64,000 nt of DNA from Pseudomonas caspiana (GTDB lineage: Bacteria; Pseudomonadota; Gammaproteobacteria; Pseudomonadales; Pseudomonadaceae), in assembly GCF_002158995.1 (NCBI RefSeq), contig NZ_LOHF01000010.1, forward strand, positions 75,805 to 139,804. The letters are read 5' to 3'. The notes beneath the pieces are model-generated. The model did not search any database and was not told the DNA's origin. It saw only the letters and a program-made list of their open reading frames with translations. The translations under genes were made by a program, and so were the position numbers. Of the stretch, positions 51,978 to 61,905 are shown one piece after another; position 1 is the first letter of the stretch; each line of letters opens with the position of its first letter.

Positions 51978-52592
51978 ATGAGCGCAACACCCAAGGTTTA
52001 TGTAGTCGACGATGAGTGCACGATTCGCACGTCTCTGGCTCGCCTGCTGCATTCTGCCGACATCGATAGCGAGTGTTTTGCCAGCGCCCAGGAGTTTCTC
52101 CAGCAACGTTTTGAGGATCAACCGACGTGCCTGCTGCTGGATGTCAATCTTGCGGCTTCCAGCGGCTTTGATGTGCAGGAGGAGCTGCTGCGCCGGGGGC
52201 ATCGTTTCCCGATTATTTTCATGACCGGCTTTGGCACCATCCCGATGTCGGTCAAGGCCATCAAGGCCGGAGCGCATGAGTTTTTAACCAAGCCCTTCGA
52301 ACCGGACCATTTGTTGATGGTTGTGCGTCAGGCGCTTGAGCACGATGAAAACGAACTGGTCAGTCGGCTGCACGTCGAAAGTGTCAGGCGCCGGTTTGAT
52401 ACCCTGACGCCGCGCGAGCGGGAAGTAATGACCTTATTGGTAACCGGCAAAATGAACAAACAGATTGCCAGTGATCTGGGCACCAGCGAGATCACTGTGA
52501 AAGTTCATAAACGGCACATTATGACGAAGATGAAAGCGCGAACCTTGATTGATCTGGTCAAGATGCGAGAGCAATTAAGTCTGGTGAGTTGA
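51978..52592 (+). CDS. FixJ/NarL-type response regulator
   Basis: A 204-residue regulator: receiver domain 5-120 with acidic DDE at 11-13, phospho-acceptor D55 (LLLDVNL) and Lys in EFLTKPFEP, then a LuxR-type HTH at about 138-200 (LTPREREVMTLLVTGKMNKQ, then IASDLGTSEITVKVHKRHIM). FGTIPMSVKAIKAGAHEFL is typical of the FixJ/TtrR group, whose kinases often have PAS domains, as does the large kinase encoded 470 bp downstream. It is the likely transcriptional output of that kinase. Confidence 0.9.
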   Translation: MSATPKVYVVDDECTIRTSLARLLHSADIDSECFASAQEFLQQRFEDQPTCLLLDVNLAASSGFDVQEELLRRGHRFPIIFMTGFGTIPMSVKAIKAGAHEFLTKPFEPDHLLMVVRQALEHDENELVSRLHVESVRRRFDTLTPREREVMTLLVTGKMNKQIASDLGTSEITVKVHKRHIMTKMKARTLIDLVKMREQLSLVS

Positions 52593-52689
52593 TAGAAAAC
52601 AGCACAATTATACATAGGGTCAGTCGCGCTCTTTTTATTGTGGGCGTATGCTCGGCTTCTATTACTTTTACTGTCATGAAGTTGAGCTT

Positions 52690-53052
52690 ATGATCCTCAT
52701 TTGCGTTGTTGATGACGACGCTTCCGTACGAAATGGTCTTGGCAATCTTCTCAAGTCTTTGGGGTATTCGTCTGTGGGCTTTGCGTCGGGCGAAGAGTTT
52801 CTCGCTTCTTCGGCAACTGAAGAAGCAGACTGCGTATTGCTCGATCTGATGATGAAAGGCATGCAGGGGCTGGAGGTTCTTCAGCATTTGAAAGCCGCAG
52901 GCAATCGCGTGGCGGTGTTCTGCATGTCAGCTCAGGATGATGAGGGGACCATCCGTCGAACACTCGAGGCCGGCGCTTTGGGTTTTTTGCGTAAACCGTT
53001 CTCCGAGGAGGCGTTGCTCGATTCGATAAAGCAGGCACTTGAACGCAAGTAA
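52690..53052 (+). CDS. Single-domain response regulator (receiver only)
   Basis: A 120-residue CheY-like receiver: DDD at 8-10, phospho-acceptor D52 (VLLDLMMKGMQGLE), conserved Ser in CMSAQDD and Lys in FLRKPFSEEALLD. No output domain. The frame is open from 52648, but MILICVVDDD at 52690 matches receiver starts. It lies 9 bp before the large hybrid kinase, so it is probably its partner, acting as a phosphate sink, relay or regulator by protein contact. Confidence 0.85.
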   Translation: MILICVVDDDASVRNGLGNLLKSLGYSSVGFASGEEFLASSATEEADCVLLDLMMKGMQGLEVLQHLKAAGNRVAVFCMSAQDDEGTIRRTLEAGALGFLRKPFSEEALLDSIKQALERK

Positions 53053-53061
53053 AGGTCCTTT

Positions 53062-56000
53062 ATGAGTAGCATCCGAGCAGAGCCGATTCCCGGCATCAGG
53101 GTGAGCGTTGACGCCCGGACGGAAGGCTACACGCCTGAATGGCTGGCGCTTTTGTCCTGGGACTTGCTCTTTGTCGACGGCGGGACTGACCGTTATCGCG
53201 TCCATGTGCAGGGCTGCTATCGGCAGTGGCTGGTTTTTCGCGCCTCGGTTCGGCATAGGGAAAGCAGCAAACGGCGTATTGAACATGAGTATGCCCTGTC
53301 CCCTCGGCTCGATTCAGCGTGGGCGCTGGTCCCGCAAGCTCTCTTGCATACCACCGAAGGTCCCTTGTTGGTGTGTGACGATCCCGGCGGGCAGGCTTTG
53401 CACGAGCTTGCTGACGGAAGACTTTCCATCGATCAATTCCTGCGCCTTGCGCTGAGTGCGGCTCGTGCACTTGGGCAGGTTCATGACAGTGGCTTGCTGC
53501 ATCGGGATATCAAACCCAGCAACCTGATCCAGGCTGCGGATGGCGTTGTCCGTCTGACGGGGTTTGGTTCAAGTATCGAACTGCTTTGCGGTATCCCGGC
53601 AACGCCTGATGACTCCATCTGCGGGACGCTGGCGTATATGCCGCCCGAGCAGGCCGGCCGTACGGGCCAGCAAGCCGATCAGCGCAGCGATCTGTACGCT
53701 TTGGGCATGACGTTTTATGAGCTGTTGACGGGCAGGTTGCCATTCGAGGCAAGCGACGCTGTCGAGTGGGTGTATTGCCATGTCGCCCGCCAGCCGCCGT
53801 CACCTCGCCAGTTCCGGGATTCGATCCCCGTACCCTTGGCTCAATTGATCCTGCAACTGATCGCCAAGAATCCTGCGGATCGTTATCAGACCGCCTGCAG
53901 CCTTGAGGCGGATTTGCGTAAATGTCTGGCCCAGTGGAGTGAGTTCCAGCATATATCGGCATTCGAGCCGGCAGGTCGTGATCATCAGCATGTGGGCAGT
54001 GAGCCGCAAGTGTTGCTGACGCGACCGGTCGAGCATCAGGCGCTGCATGCCGCATTTGCTAGGGTGGCGGAGTCCGGGCAATGTGAGTTGGTGCTGCTGT
54101 CAGGCCAGCCGGGAGTCGGCAAGTCGACGCTGGTTCGTCAGTTGCAGCAGGATCTGGCGCTCAGTCGGGTGCTGTTTGCGTCTGGTAAATTCGACCAGAC
54201 GGCGCATAACAGTCCCTACGCGTCACTGGCGCAAGCGCTGCGTTCGCTGATCATGCGTGTGCTGGGAGAAACGGCGGAGGAACTGCAACTGTGGCGCGAC
54301 AGGCTGTCGCTGGCCGTAGCCGGGCATGGTCGCCTGATTGCCAATCTGGTGCCCGAGATCGAGTTTATCCTCGGCCCTCAGTCGGCAGGGCCTGATTTAC
54401 CGGCCAATGAAACCAAGCATTTGTTCCACTATGTGCTGCAGCGCTTCCTGAGCAGCTTTGTCAGCGCCGAGCGGCCGCTGGTTCTGTTCTTCGATGACCT
54501 GCAATGGCTCGATGATGCAACCCTGTCATTCATTTCCTCCTTCAGTACCGGACAGTACCGCAACATTCTGCTGATACTCGCTTACCGTGACAGCCATGCA
54601 GGTGACTCGGCCATGTTTGGCGATTTCATCAGCCTGCTGCGTCGCTCGCCTGCGAGGCTCACCGAGATCCATGTGGCGGCACTGAGTCTGGATGCGGTTG
54701 CGCAATGGGTGGCTTTGACCTTGCGCACCGAAGCGGTTCCGATCATGCCGCTGGCAGTGCTGATCCACGAAAAAACCGATGGCAATCCGTTTTTTGTCGG
54801 TCAGCTATTGCGCACCTGGCTGGATGAAGGGCTGATCGCCTTTGACCCTGCGGATAGACGGTGGAGCTGGAATCAGGAGCGTATTCGCGGCCATCGACAT
54901 GCCGAAAACGTGATTGATCTGATGGTGGTGAGGATTGCTCGTCTTCCATTACAGACCCAACGCGTTCTCGGTCATATGGCCTGTATCGGGGCGAGCGTCG
55001 ATCTGCGAACGCTGGGTCAGATAAGCCTTGGTGCTGAGCCGTTCCTGCGCACTCATCTGGCTCCCGCCGTGGAGGCCGGCCTGGTGATCGAGGATCATCA
55101 GGGGTTTGCGTTTTATCATGACCGGGTTCAGGAGTCGGCGTACGAGTTGACGCCGCTGGCTGACAGGCCCGCCGAACATGCGCGAATTGCTCGACTGTTG
55201 ATCGCTGATTTAAGCGGCCGTGGACGTCCGGATCAGATTTTCCGGATTGCCGGTCATTTGCAGCGAACAGGGCTTGGGCAGATTGATTACGCCGAGCGAC
55301 AGCTGTTCTGCGGTTTATTGGTACAGGCCGCCCAGCAGGCCATGGAGTCGGCGGCGATTCAGTCGGCACTCGGTTACCTCATGACGGCCAGATCGCTGAC
55401 CCTTGATCAGCCCTGGCAGCAACACCCCGAGCTCAGTCGTGAGCTGGATTTTGTTCATGCTCAATGCCTGATTCTCGATGGGCAGTTCGCACAGGCGGGT
55501 CATGTCACAGACGAGGTGCTTGCACATGTCCAATCGCATGTCTCTCGCGCTGCGGCCTATGGGCTGAAGGTTGAGTTGCAGGTGCTGGCCAGCAGTTATC
55601 AAGAGGCGGTCAGCACCGCAGGTGAGGGGCTGCGTATGTTCGGGATCCATATCCCGACGCAGATCGACGACCGGGAGGTCGAGCAGCGCTATCGTTTCCT
55701 GCTGGAAGTGCTGGGCCCCAGAACGATCGATTCCTTGGCTGAACTGCCTGAAATGCGTGACGCTTCCTATGAAGCGGCGATGGGGCTGATGGCGAGTATG
55801 GTCGCGTCGGCCTCGTTCATCGATGACGATCTGTTGTTTGTGCTGACCTGTGAAATGGTCCTGCTGTCGCTGGAGTACGGTGTCTGTCCGGCCGCGACCC
55901 ATGGTCTGGGTTGGTTTGGCGTGGCGCTGGCGCACAAGTATGGCGAATACGAAGAGGGCGCGGCCTATGCCCGGTTGGCGCGCACGCTGGTGCAGCGTCA

Positions 56001-58641
56001 CGGTTATGTCAGTTCAGAGAGTGCGACTCTGGTGGCTCTGGATCAGGTCTGTGTCTGGACGCAACCGCTGGAGCACGCACTGGAGTATGCGCGATCAGCC
56101 TTTGCCAGCAGTTATAACGCGGGCAATTTGACCATGAGTTGCTACGCCTCTTTGCACATCGTCATTAACTTGTTGGTGATGGGCGAGTATCTGGAACGCG
56201 TTGAGGAAGAAATCGACAAGGGACTGGATTTTGCCGGGCGTGTTCGTTTTCGGGACGTCGAAGCGGCGCTGTTGACCCTACGCGGTTTGATCCATGCGTT
56301 GCGTGGCAGCAACCTGCCGGATAGCGACCGTTCGATTGAAGGAGCCAGGCAGTTCCTGATCGGCAATCACGATGCCCGGGACAGTGCGATGACGCCTGTG
56401 GCGTTCTGGTGGTGGTTGTTTGAAGGCATCGCCAAGTACATGTATCGCGACTTTTCGGGCGCGGCGCAGTGTCTGGAGCATGCGGCGAGTCTCGCGTGGT
56501 CGACTCCGGCACATATTCATGTCTTCGATCTGCATTTCTTCAGCGCGCTGAATCTGGCCGCGACTTGTCGCAAGGGTGAGGGGGCGGCTGAGGTGCTGGG
56601 GCGCATGGCCCCGCACATGGAAAAGCTCGAGCGCTGGGCCGAACTCAATCCGTATAACTTCAAGGCTAAAGCGTTGCTGGTCCGCGCCGAGGCGGCGCGT
56701 CTGCAAGGCGATGGTCTGGCCGCCATGGGCTTGTATGAAGAGGCGGTCACGTCCGCAGCCAATGGCGGTTTCGTCCATGTTCAGGCGCTGGCCCATGAGC
56801 TGGCAGGCGAACACCACCATGTTTGCGGGCTGTTCACCTCTGCACGCAGTCACTACCGCAACGCCCGCGATTGTTATCAACGCTGGGGCGCGCAAGGCAA
56901 GGTGGCCGGGCTTGAGGCTCGAGGCGGTATTCTTCGGGCCCAGGCTTCCTTGTCGCGACCCTCGATCAGTATTTCCGTGGGCCAGGAGTCGCTGGATCTG
57001 GTGTCGGTTATGAAGGCGTCTCAGGCGCTGTCCCAGGAAATCGTCCTGGACCGGCTGATAGGCATTTTGCTGACCAATACGATCGTTCATGCGGGTGCCC
57101 AGCAGGCCCTGTTGCTGCTCGTCGATGATGATGTGCCGCAGGTTCGGGCGGTGGGTAAAGTGCATGAGTCCGGTATTACCACCGACCTGTCGGTGACGCC
57201 GCCTTCGGCCTGGCATCTGCCACTGTCGCTGCTCTACACGGTAATCCGCACCCGGCAATTGATTGTGCTGGATAACGCCATGCAGCCTCATGTCTATGCC
57301 GGTGACGAGTACTTCCGTGATCGCTTGATACGCTCGGTGCTGTGCCTGCCGCTGGTCAAGCAGGGTGAGGTGATTGGCGTTCTGTATCTGGAAAACAATC
57401 TGGCGCCTGGGGTCTTCACGTCAAGCCGTACGGCGGTGCTTGAACTGCTCGCCGGACAGGCAGCGATTTCGCTGGAAAACGCTCGCCTGTATGCCGAACT
57501 GACTGAAGAGAACGCGCGTCGCAAAGAGATCGAGGCGGCGTTGCGCACCAGCAAAGCAACCCTGGCATTGGGGCAACGCATCAGCCAGTCCGGCAGTTTT
57601 CGCTGGGATCCGGACACCGACGAGTCGCAATGGTCCGACGAGTTGTTTGCCGTCTGGGGACTGCCGGTAACGACGGTTGCGCCTTCATTGCCGGTGCTGG
57701 AAAAGATGATTCATCCAGAAGACCTGCAAGCCTTCTCATCAATGCTGTCCCATGCTCTGCGTCACTCAAGTGCCTTTGAACATACGTTTCGGATAATCAG
57801 ACCGAATGGGCTGATTCGCCATATCGAATTACTTGGAGAGCCGGACGGCGATCAGTTTTTCGTCGGTGTCGTCAGTGATGTGACTGAGCGCAAAAACACC
57901 GAAACCGCATTGCGCACCGCCCGGGCCGAACTGGGAAGGGTGTCTCAGGCCAACATCATGGGTGAGCTGGCAGCCTCCATTGCGCATGAAATCAATCAGC
58001 CGCTGGCCTCGATTGTTTCCAACGCCAGCGCCAGTGTGCGCTGGTTAAACCGGGCAGTGCCCGTGGTGGACGAGGCGCTCGCGGGGCTGGATGACATCGT
58101 CAATGACGGTAAACGCGCAGCCGGGATCGTACGTGCGCTGCAATCGCTGGCCAGACAGGCACCGCTCAATCGTGAACGGTTGTACATCAATGAAGTCATC
58201 CAGCGAGTGGTTTTGCTGACTGCCAGCGAGATCGAACAGCGTCAGGTATTACTTCACAAGAAAGTCCACGAGCCACAGTTGAGCGTGGAGGGTGATGCAG
58301 TGCAGTTGCAGCAGGTGATCCTGAATTTGATCATGAATGCTGTGGATGCGATGAGTGACCTGCATGACAGACCGCGTCGATTGGCGATCACGTGCGATAC
58401 GGTGGCCGATGAGTACGTGGTGGTGAGTGTTCAGGACAATGGCTACGGGATTGATCCTGAGCATATCGAGCGAGTGTTCGATGCGTTCTTCACGACCAAG
58501 GAAAAAGGCATGGGGATGGGGCTGGCAATTTGCAGGTCGATCATAGATGCGCATGGTGGAATGTTGCGGGCATTTTCCGGACGATCGAGCGGGGCGGTAT
58601 TTGTGTTTACGTTGCCAGTGGTTGCTAGAGGGGAGCAGTGA
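53062..58641 (+). CDS. Ser/Thr-kinase-like / AAA ATPase / GAF-PAS sensor histidine kinase
   Basis: An 1859-residue signalling protein. In order: Ser/Thr-kinase-like domain at about 40-290 (LLHRDIKPSNL near 147; activation region GTLAYMPPEQ); P-loop ATPase at about 325-640 (SGQPGVGKST near 346; LFFDDLQWLDD near 473); a long helical, TPR-like region to about 1290; GAF at about 1315-1475; PAS at about 1505-1615 (GSFRWDPDTDESQWSDELFA); HisKA with the phospho-His in SIAHEINQP near 1641; HATPase with VQDNGYGIDPE near 1791 and GMGMGLAICRS near 1816. The DFG Asp is replaced (LTGFGSS), and I see no glycine-rich loop; I recall the same GFG in relatives. No membrane segments, so a cytoplasmic sensor. 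AAGG precedes ATG 53062. Confidence 0.9.
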   Translation: MSSIRAEPIPGIRVSVDARTEGYTPEWLALLSWDLLFVDGGTDRYRVHVQGCYRQWLVFRASVRHRESSKRRIEHEYALSPRLDSAWALVPQALLHTTEGPLLVCDDPGGQALHELADGRLSIDQFLRLALSAARALGQVHDSGLLHRDIKPSNLIQAADGVVRLTGFGSSIELLCGIPATPDDSICGTLAYMPPEQAGRTGQQADQRSDLYALGMTFYELLTGRLPFEASDAVEWVYCHVARQPPSPRQFRDSIPVPLAQLILQLIAKNPADRYQTACSLEADLRKCLAQWSEFQHISAFEPAGRDHQHVGSEPQVLLTRPVEHQALHAAFARVAESGQCELVLLSGQPGVGKSTLVRQLQQDLALSRVLFASGKFDQTAHNSPYASLAQALRSLIMRVLGETAEELQLWRDRLSLAVAGHGRLIANLVPEIEFILGPQSAGPDLPANETKHLFHYVLQRFLSSFVSAERPLVLFFDDLQWLDDATLSFISSFSTGQYRNILLILAYRDSHAGDSAMFGDFISLLRRSPARLTEIHVAALSLDAVAQWVALTLRTEAVPIMPLAVLIHEKTDGNPFFVGQLLRTWLDEGLIAFDPADRRWSWNQERIRGHRHAENVIDLMVVRIARLPLQTQRVLGHMACIGASVDLRTLGQISLGAEPFLRTHLAPAVEAGLVIEDHQGFAFYHDRVQESAYELTPLADRPAEHARIARLLIADLSGRGRPDQIFRIAGHLQRTGLGQIDYAERQLFCGLLVQAAQQAMESAAIQSALGYLMTARSLTLDQPWQQHPELSRELDFVHAQCLILDGQFAQAGHVTDEVLAHVQSHVSRAAAYGLKVELQVLASSYQEAVSTAGEGLRMFGIHIPTQIDDREVEQRYRFLLEVLGPRTIDSLAELPEMRDASYEAAMGLMASMVASASFIDDDLLFVLTCEMVLLSLEYGVCPAATHGLGWFGVALAHKYGEYEEGAAYARLARTLVQRHGYVSSESATLVALDQVCVWTQPLEHALEYARSAFASSYNAGNLTMSCYASLHIVINLLVMGEYLERVEEEIDKGLDFAGRVRFRDVEAALLTLRGLIHALRGSNLPDSDRSIEGARQFLIGNHDARDSAMTPVAFWWWLFEGIAKYMYRDFSGAAQCLEHAASLAWSTPAHIHVFDLHFFSALNLAATCRKGEGAAEVLGRMAPHMEKLERWAELNPYNFKAKALLVRAEAARLQGDGLAAMGLYEEAVTSAANGGFVHVQALAHELAGEHHHVCGLFTSARSHYRNARDCYQRWGAQGKVAGLEARGGILRAQASLSRPSISISVGQESLDLVSVMKASQALSQEIVLDRLIGILLTNTIVHAGAQQALLLLVDDDVPQVRAVGKVHESGITTDLSVTPPSAWHLPLSLLYTVIRTRQLIVLDNAMQPHVYAGDEYFRDRLIRSVLCLPLVKQGEVIGVLYLENNLAPGVFTSSRTAVLELLAGQAAISLENARLYAELTEENARRKEIEAALRTSKATLALGQRISQSGSFRWDPDTDESQWSDELFAVWGLPVTTVAPSLPVLEKMIHPEDLQAFSSMLSHALRHSSAFEHTFRIIRPNGLIRHIELLGEPDGDQFFVGVVSDVTERKNTETALRTARAELGRVSQANIMGELAASIAHEINQPLASIVSNASASVRWLNRAVPVVDEALAGLDDIVNDGKRAAGIVRALQSLARQAPLNRERLYINEVIQRVVLLTASEIEQRQVLLHKKVHEPQLSVEGDAVQLQQVILNLIMNAVDAMSDLHDRPRRLAITCDTVADEYVVVSVQDNGYGIDPEHIERVFDAFFTTKEKGMGMGLAICRSIIDAHGGMLRAFSGRSSGAVFVFTLPVVARGEQ

Positions 58642-58653
58642 GAATTTAGCGCC

Positions 58654-58723
58654 TGTATCGCGGGCAAGCACCGCTTCCACATGAGACTTCATTCCCGTGC
58701 AGGAGTCGAGCTTGCTCGCGATA
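58654..58723. repeat. REP-type inverted repeat
   Basis: TATCGCGGGCAAGCACCGCT and onward (58655-58680) and its approximate inverse GTGCAGGAGTCGAGCTTGCT and onward (58697-58723). It lies between the convergent kinase and hydrolase genes. Confidence 0.75.
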
Positions 58724-58755
58724 GCGGCGGTGCGGTCATCAGATTCCTGGCTGAT

Positions 58756-59577
58756 TCAACCCCGGGCGAACTCCAGCAGATCCTTGTTCAGCTCATCCTT
58801 GTGCGTGAAATACACCGCATGGGGTGCGCCCGGATAAACCTTGAGCTGCGCGCCGCTGACCAGTGCCGCAGCAGCCTTGCCCGTCACATCAAAATTCACT
58901 ACGGCATCGCCGTCGCCATGGATGACCAGCGTCGGCACATCGAAGCGCGCCAGGTCTGAGCGGAAGTCTGTTTCCGAGAATGCCGCAATACAATCCAGCG
59001 TGCCTTTGATACCGGCCTGCAGTGCCATGGATTGAGTCCAGTCCAGCATCGGCTTGCCCACTGGCGAGCCTGGCTGATTACTGCCAGTGAAGATCGGACC
59101 AAATGCGTCAAGGAAGGCTGCCCGATCATTCAGTACACCTGCGCGAATGCCGTCGAAAATCGCCGGGTCCATACCTTCCGGGTGATCCTCGCGACGAATC
59201 ATCAGCGGCGTTACTGCACTCACCAATACTGCTTTGGAGATATGTTTGCTGCCGTGACGACCGAGGTAGCGCGCAACTTCGCCACCGCCCATCGAGAAGC
59301 CCACCAGCATTACATCGGTCAGGTTCAACGAGGTGATCAGAGTTTGCAGATCGTCGGCGAAGGTGTCGTAGTCGTAACCTTTCCATGGCTGGCTGGACCT
59401 GCCAAAACCGCGACGGTCATGGGCGATGACCCGAAAGCCGTGGTCGGCAAGGAAGTTCATCTGGTATTCCCACATGTCAGCATTCAGAGGCCAGCCATGG
59501 CATAGAACGATGGGCTGACCGCTGCCCCAGTCCTTGTAGTAAATCTGGGTGCCGTCAGTCGTAGTAATCGTAGGCAT
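58756..59577 (-). CDS. Alpha/beta hydrolase (non-heme chloroperoxidase-like)
   Basis: A 273-residue serine hydrolase. The nucleophile elbow is GFSMGG with Ser 96, the acid Asp is in [12 protein letters not shown] near 225 and the His in [11 protein letters not shown] near 253. The start [20 protein letters not shown] and [34 protein letters not shown] are typical of bacterial cofactor-free haloperoxidases/esterases, whose true role is generally ester or lactone hydrolysis. ATG 59577 has GGAGAA upstream. It diverges from an AraC gene. Confidence 0.9.
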   Translation of the reverse strand: MPTITTTDGTQIYYKDWGSGQPIVLCHGWPLNADMWEYQMNFLADHGFRVIAHDRRGFGRSSQPWKGYDYDTFADDLQTLITSLNLTDVMLVGFSMGGGEVARYLGRHGSKHISKAVLVSAVTPLMIRREDHPEGMDPAIFDGIRAGVLNDRAAFLDAFGPIFTGSNQPGSPVGKPMLDWTQSMALQAGIKGTLDCIAAFSETDFRSDLARFDVPTLVIHGDGDAVVNFDVTGKAAAALVSGAQLKVYPGAPHAVYFTHKDELNKDLLEFARG

Positions 59578-59812
59578 GGTGTTCTCCACAGGGCTATACA
59601 AAGGTTTATAAGCTGAGCCTCCAGGTTAAGTGCCTTGGGCCCTCAAGTCCTTGGCGGTGCCTGAAGCGTTATTAAGCTGTCTGAGAAACGGCTGTTTTTT
59701 GCAAGAACCGTTAACCTGCGCTTCAGAACGTTTAATGTTTTGCAAAGGACTTTAAGGACCACTCTCACCAGACTCGATCCCTGCCATACACCTCTGAGCA
59801 GGAGAGTCTGTA

Positions 59813-60499
59813 ATGAATGCGTTCAGCCCTTTGTCCGTACGTGATATCAATCAAGCCGGCGTTACTCAGGTGCCATCTTTCGATACGTTGTCGTGTGCCG
59901 TAGAAGAACTGATGAAGTCCCGGTCGCTTGATGGCGTCAGTGAAGCAAACCTGAAACTGCTCGAAAGCAGCGTTGCAACCCCCGGCATTGATCCTTTGGC
60001 CTATCAGTTGATCTGCTCGCTGTTGCCTGCGTTGCGCGACCGTCAGGCCGATCATGACGACTTCGTAGAGCGTGCGATGCTGGTGCTGTGCTCGCACCTG
60101 TCGACCCGCTTCGAAATGCCCAAGGCTGAGCCGAAGCCTTGCGAAAAAGTCGCCTTGTCGCCCTGGCAGGAACGCCGTGCCAAGGAAATGATGTCCAGCC
60201 ATATGGATCGCGGGCTGTCTATAGCGCAGATCGCTACCGAGTGTTCCCTGTCGCGCAGCCATTTTTCTCGCGCATTCAAAAAGAACACCGGTTTTTCTCC
60301 GCGTGACTGGTTCCTGCAAGTCCGTCTGGACAAGGCCAAGGCGCTGTTGACCGAGTCCAGTGTTTCTATCTCGCGAATCAGCCTCGATTGTGGCTTTGCC
60401 GATCAATCGCATTTCACCCGCGTGTTTACTCGTGTCGTAGGCCAGACGCCGTTCAACTGGAGACGCTCCCGGTCCACCGAAGCTCGTCGTGCAGGCTGA
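59813..60499 (+). CDS. AraC-family regulator, short form
   Basis: A 228-residue regulator: a compact N-terminal part (1-115) with no cupin motif I can recognise, and the AraC double HTH (LSIAQIATECSLSRSHFSRA; SISRISLDCGFADQSHFTRV). ATG 59813 has AGGAGA 7 nt upstream. It is shorter than the usual 280-300 residues, and its DNA-binding half resembles the regulator at 46643. It diverges from the chloroperoxidase-like gene and converges without gap on the OprD gene. Confidence 0.88.
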   Translation: MNAFSPLSVRDINQAGVTQVPSFDTLSCAVEELMKSRSLDGVSEANLKLLESSVATPGIDPLAYQLICSLLPALRDRQADHDDFVERAMLVLCSHLSTRFEMPKAEPKPCEKVALSPWQERRAKEMMSSHMDRGLSIAQIATECSLSRSHFSRAFKKNTGFSPRDWFLQVRLDKAKALLTESSVSISRISLDCGFADQSHFTRVFTRVVGQTPFNWRRSRSTEARRAG

Positions 60500-61819
60500 C
60501 TACTTGAGAAGGTCCAGCGGGTATTCGACGACCAGATACAACCGGTCGATATCGTCGCCAGCCTGCGCTGTATTGCCTCGATGAGAAACATGCGACACGT
60601 TTAGTGACAGGTCTTTGGCCGGGCCTGACTGCACAATGTATTTGAGGTCAATGTCGCGCTCCCAATGCCGACCACCCTTGCCCTGAATGGGCTGGTAGCG
60701 TCCTGTATCGCTGTCGAACGGGTTGTACGCTCCGTTTTGAGCCGCGTGAGTGCCATCGATCCGGTCACCGGTGACGTAGCGGGTCATGAACTTGAGTCCC
60801 GGTACTCCCAGCGCCATGAAATCCAGGTCGTATCGTGCTTGCCACGACTGCTCATGAGCACCGTTGAAGTCTGCGTACTTGATGGAGTTGGACAGGTAAA
60901 TGGAGTCACCGCCGACAAAATCAAAAGGTGTATCGCCGTCGATTTTCTGCCAGGCGAGAGTAAGTGCCTGGCTGCCAAAACGGTATTTCGCGGACAGGCT
61001 GTAGGCAGTGTTATTGATCGAGCCCGCCTGGGCGCTGCCGTAGTCCAGGGTTCGATACAGATTGCTGTCCAGTAGCAGAGAACTGTCAGCCGAAAGCTGC
61101 TGGTTCAGGTGCAGATTGCCGTAGTACTGACGCCATGTGTCGGACAGCTGCGACGCATAAACAGAGCCTCCCAAGGGCGCGTCGCCAGAAAGTTCGATAC
61201 CCGCCAGGCTGATGCTGGCGTTGCGTGTGCTTGCACCGTAGCCATCAAAATCGTCATGGCTGCTGGAGGCGTTCTGATTCTTGAATGCGGTGAAGTGCCC
61301 GGCGACCAGCCGAACGCCGTCGAGCTCCTGACTGTCGAGAAAAAATCCGCTGGCGTACTCCGGTTGCAGGCGTTTGTCGGCAGTGTCGAATACCGGTGTT
61401 TCTACTTCCATTTCACCGAACTTGAGAACGGTTTTCGAGTAGCGCAACTTGAGCGCAGCGCCTGCGCTGGAGTATTCATTGTCGGCGCGGCCCTGGCTGT
61501 CCAGCGGCAGCAGACCGGTACCTGCATGGCCGCGACCACCATCAAGTTTCAGGCCATAAAAAGCGTGAGCATCTATGCCGACGCCGACGTCTCCCTGAGT
61601 AAAGCCCGATTTCAGGTTTGCGATAAACCCCTGTGCCCATTCCTGGCGATAGCTTTGTCCGTTGTGGTCGGTGCGGTAGTCGTTGTGCAGGAAGAAATTG
61701 CGCGACAGCAGGTTCAGGGTAGTGTCTTCGAGAAAACCCTGCTCTTGTGCGTTGGCATTCATTGCTTGCGAGGCACCGACAAGTGCCAGAGCGGCAGCCA
61801 GCGTGAGACGGTTTTGCAT
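60500..61819 (-). CDS. OprD-family outer-membrane porin
   Basis: A 439-residue precursor: signal peptide MQNRLTLAAALALVGASQAM to about NANA (24), then a mature start QGFLEDTTLNLLSRNFFLHN typical of OprD proteins, and a C-terminal strand LYLVVEYPLDLLK. The frame is open to 61897; ATG 61819 has GAAGGG 8 nt upstream and starts the signal peptide, while ATG 61834 has none. Its stop codon abuts the end of the AraC gene. A second OprD protein is at 2399-3724; the two are diverged paralogues with different probable substrates. Confidence 0.9.
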   Translation of the reverse strand: MQNRLTLAAALALVGASQAMNANAQEQGFLEDTTLNLLSRNFFLHNDYRTDHNGQSYRQEWAQGFIANLKSGFTQGDVGVGIDAHAFYGLKLDGGRGHAGTGLLPLDSQGRADNEYSSAGAALKLRYSKTVLKFGEMEVETPVFDTADKRLQPEYASGFFLDSQELDGVRLVAGHFTAFKNQNASSSHDDFDGYGASTRNASISLAGIELSGDAPLGGSVYASQLSDTWRQYYGNLHLNQQLSADSSLLLDSNLYRTLDYGSAQAGSINNTAYSLSAKYRFGSQALTLAWQKIDGDTPFDFVGGDSIYLSNSIKYADFNGAHEQSWQARYDLDFMALGVPGLKFMTRYVTGDRIDGTHAAQNGAYNPFDSDTGRYQPIQGKGGRHWERDIDLKYIVQSGPAKDLSLNVSHVSHRGNTAQAGDDIDRLYLVVEYPLDLLK

Positions 61820-61905
61820 AAGTCGGCCCTTCATCAGGAAAAACGTCAGGCTGACAGGTGAGGGCGGTGCGGGATTGATCAGGTGTGCGCAAACCATCGC
61901 CCATC

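Noticed and set aside
52648..52689. Earlier start for the lone receiver
   Set aside because: The 14 extra residues (MLGFYYFYCHEVEL) are not receiver-like; the domain begins naturally at 52690.
56278..57291. 337-codon open frame antisense to the large hybrid kinase
   Set aside because: The plus-strand frame carries GAF and kinase domains continuously through this region; the antisense frame shows no recognisable domain.
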